A stretch of DNA of 6,000 bases from Parachlamydiaceae bacterium (GTDB taxonomy: Bacteria; Chlamydiota; Chlamydiia; Chlamydiales; Parachlamydiaceae). Under the pieces are notes generated by a model that was given only the letters and a program-made list of their open reading frames with translations, made no database searches and was not told the DNA's origin. The translations under genes and the position numbers were made by a program. The stretch is from NCBI GenBank assembly GCA_013698165.1, contig JACCVN010000219.1, positions 1-6,000 on the forward strand. The letters run 5' to 3'. Position 1 is the stretch's first letter. Each line of letters starts with the position of its first letter. Below are positions 4,432-6,000 of the stretch, one piece after another.

Positions 4432-6000
4432 TTAAATGGCTTTCAGTTCTTTATCTAAAAGATCTCCCATTTCTGTCACGATAGCAGTCAGAATCTTATC
4501 TGCATCAATTTGCGAAATACCTTTGAGGTTTAATTCATCCGCAATTGCATCTAAATAAAAATCATCACAAGCTACATTTTCATCTACACCATTAATTAGG
4601 AGAGCCAATTTATTGATTGCTTTTTGACAGGAAACTGAGAAGCGATCGAATACTTTATTGCCTTTTCTAATTTTTTCAACTTTACAACTATCCTTAGTTA
4701 AACCCTCTAGTACGGGAAACATTTTTTCAATATATGTATCCGCTAATTCAATATCATTAAATTTTTTAGGGGCTTCAATCATTTCTCCGAGGTCGATATT
4801 ATTTTTAATAATCAACTCGTCTTTTTTTTCTTTCCCAACAGCTTTTGGGATGATAACTTCATTATTTTCAATATCAAACTTTACTTTTTTTTCGGGCTTG
4901 ATATTTTTATTATCCAACTCAAGTTTATAAACATCACCAGAAGCAGCTTTAGGGATGAAGGACATTTTTCTATCTATGAAATTCACTGCCTGATCAACAA
5001 TGCTGTTAGCCAATGTATAAGTTCCTAAAGCGTAGACTGTTCCGGCGACTATATCCAAAGGTGTATGGAAACATCCTGCAGTTTTGGCTAAAAACACTCC
5101 GTCAGTTACTACGCTGTAAAGGCCAAACAATGTGGTCGCAGCTTTAGTCATAGGATCATTAATATACTTTTGAGAAACAAGTAAACCATGTAAGCCTGCA
5201 GCCCGAAGCATAATATGACCTGATGGATCAAAACTAGCTTTATTCCATTTTAAAACTTGTTTGAAGCCCATCGCAATTGCTGACATGACACCTGTTTTAG
5301 CGAGATCTACTGCAGCGCGGCCAAGTAATTCCTTACTTTCTTTTTTCTCTACAACATTCCTACCGCTAAGGTACTTGTATGCAGTTACACCAACAGTAGA
5401 AGCCAAGCCAAGGAATCCAGGAATAAGGTTGTAGCCAAATCCAAGGGCCTTTGTGACCATTTGTTGATTTAAATTAATGTTCGATAAGTGATGAGAAGAT
5501 TCAATTTGAGAACAAAGCATACTTCCTTTTTCATAAATTGACTGATTATGCCAAATAGAAGCGATTGTCCCTACTAAAGTTCCACCTACAATTCCTATTG
5601 CTGGTAAGTAAGTCCTTAACGAGCTTTGCTTGGAAACGTCAGCGTCATTTACTTTATCATCATCTTCAGGTTTTCTTTTAAGAGATGAAAGTTGTTTGTC
5701 AATGGTCAAAACGCCAACCAATACAGTGGACATGCCTCTAATGGTGTCTGCGAAGCTAAAAAATCCTTTTTTGGCGACCTTAACAGCAGCATTAACTACA
5801 GGATTGTTTGTCACTTGCTCAGTGAAAATGCTTACTAGGGGTTGAGTAGGTGCAGGTACAGAGCCGAGAATGTTACTAATAGGCTTCTTGACATTTTCAG
5901 TAACTAGGTTATAAATTGAAGAAGTCTTGGAATTCACGTATGATTGAAAAGGATTAGGGAATCTCTTAACGACTTTAGCAAGCTCTTCCCGTACAGCCTT
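4432..6000 (-). CDS. Multi-pass membrane protein with a degenerate PAP2 phosphatase signature (5' end outside window)
   Basis: The frame is open from the stop at 4432 to the right edge. The GTG at 5937 is therefore probably internal: upstream codons read ...RFPNPFQSY without a stop. Residues below count from that GTG. Hydrophobic stretches lie at about 69-80, 110-129, 165-187, 207-227, 266-285 and 292-315. PSGH at 238-241 (5215-5226) and H-x3-D at 291-295 (HTPLD, 5053-5067) match PAP2 motifs 2 and 3. Motif 3 reads A-K-x5-H-x3-D instead of S-R-x5-H-x3-D. Motif 1 (K-x6-R-P) appears only as K226-x6-K-A. The spacing fits the family, which dephosphorylates lipid phosphates such as phosphatidate or undecaprenyl pyrophosphate at the membrane. 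A charged, Lys/Glu/Asp-rich tail of about 175 residues (326-501) follows. The two Arg-to-Lys changes leave activity uncertain. I do not recognise the tail. Substrate and physiological role are unknown. Confidence 0.75.
   Translation of the reverse strand, partial: KAVREELAKVVKRFPNPFQSYVNSKTSSIYNLVTENVKKPISNILGSVPAPTQPLVSIFTEQVTNNPVVNAAVKVAKKGFFSFADTIRGMSTVLVGVLTIDKQLSSLKRKPEDDDKVNDADVSKQSSLRTYLPAIGIVGGTLVGTIASIWHNQSIYEKGSMLCSQIESSHHLSNINLNQQMVTKALGFGYNLIPGFLGLASTVGVTAYKYLSGRNVVEKKESKELLGRAAVDLAKTGVMSAIAMGFKQVLKWNKASFDPSGHIMLRAAGLHGLLVSQKYINDPMTKAATTLFGLYSVVTDGVFLAKTAGCFHTPLDIVAGTVYALGTYTLANSIVDQAVNFIDRKMSFIPKAASGDVYKLELDNKNIKPEKKVKFDIENNEVIIPKAVGKEKKDELIIKNNIDLGEMIEAPKKFNDIELADTYIEKMFPVLEGLTKDSCKVEKIRKGNKVFDRFSVSCQKAINKLALLINGVDENVACDDFYLDAIADELNLKGISQIDADKILTAIVTEMGDLLDKELKAI

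Noticed and set aside
5935..5937. GTG as the true start of the minus-strand membrane protein
   Set aside because: The frame stays open upstream to the window edge with protein-like codons, and no Shine-Dalgarno is visible in front of the GTG. The gene most likely begins beyond position 6000.

Overview
The window looks like chromosomal DNA from a member of the Chlamydiae, most likely an amoeba-associated (Parachlamydia-like) lineage rather than Chlamydia itself. The key evidence is a gene for the large cysteine-rich outer-membrane complex protein OmcB. Its C-terminal ~450 residues match chlamydial OmcB in order and in many short motifs. Genes for small cysteine-rich lipoproteins sit just upstream, as omcA does in Chlamydia. 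The OmcB N-terminus differs strongly from Chlamydia: it is Cys-Pro-rich instead of Lys-rich. No tRNA, rRNA, insertion sequence or CRISPR array was seen. Species-level assignment is not possible from the sequence alone.

Layout. (1) 1-1549, plus strand: the 3' end of dxs (1-deoxyxylulose-5-phosphate synthase), overlapping by one base a complete nadK (NAD kinase); these are two housekeeping genes. (2) 1550-1823: a 274-bp AT-rich gap with inverted repeats and a possible -10 element, probably the control region for what follows. (3) 1824-4338, plus strand: three cysteine-rich envelope genes in a row. They are an 82-aa OmcA-like lipoprotein made largely of CCPPPxx repeats, a second 71-aa cysteine-rich lipoprotein, and a 598-aa OmcB. 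The first gap between them (2073-2219) is rich in stem-loops, some mutually exclusive. The second (2436-2541) has a 9-bp tandem repeat and a 15-bp palindrome. (4) 4391-4430: a strong 16-bp hairpin with a GCAA loop, shared as a bidirectional terminator. (5) 4432 to the right edge, minus strand: a convergent gene for a multi-pass membrane protein carrying a degenerate PAP2 phosphatase signature and a long charged C-terminal tail. Its 5' end lies outside the window.

How the genes work together: in Chlamydia, OmcA and OmcB are disulfide-cross-linked in the infectious elementary body and give the peptidoglycan-poor envelope its rigidity. Here the small lipoprotein and the OmcB N-terminus have both acquired Cys-Pro-Pro-Pro blocks. 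This suggests, as inference, a co-evolved cross-linked layer anchored by lipid at more than one point. The most unusual items are the second small lipoprotein, the lipobox-like sequence on OmcB, the structured leader between the two small genes, and the divergent PAP2 protein.
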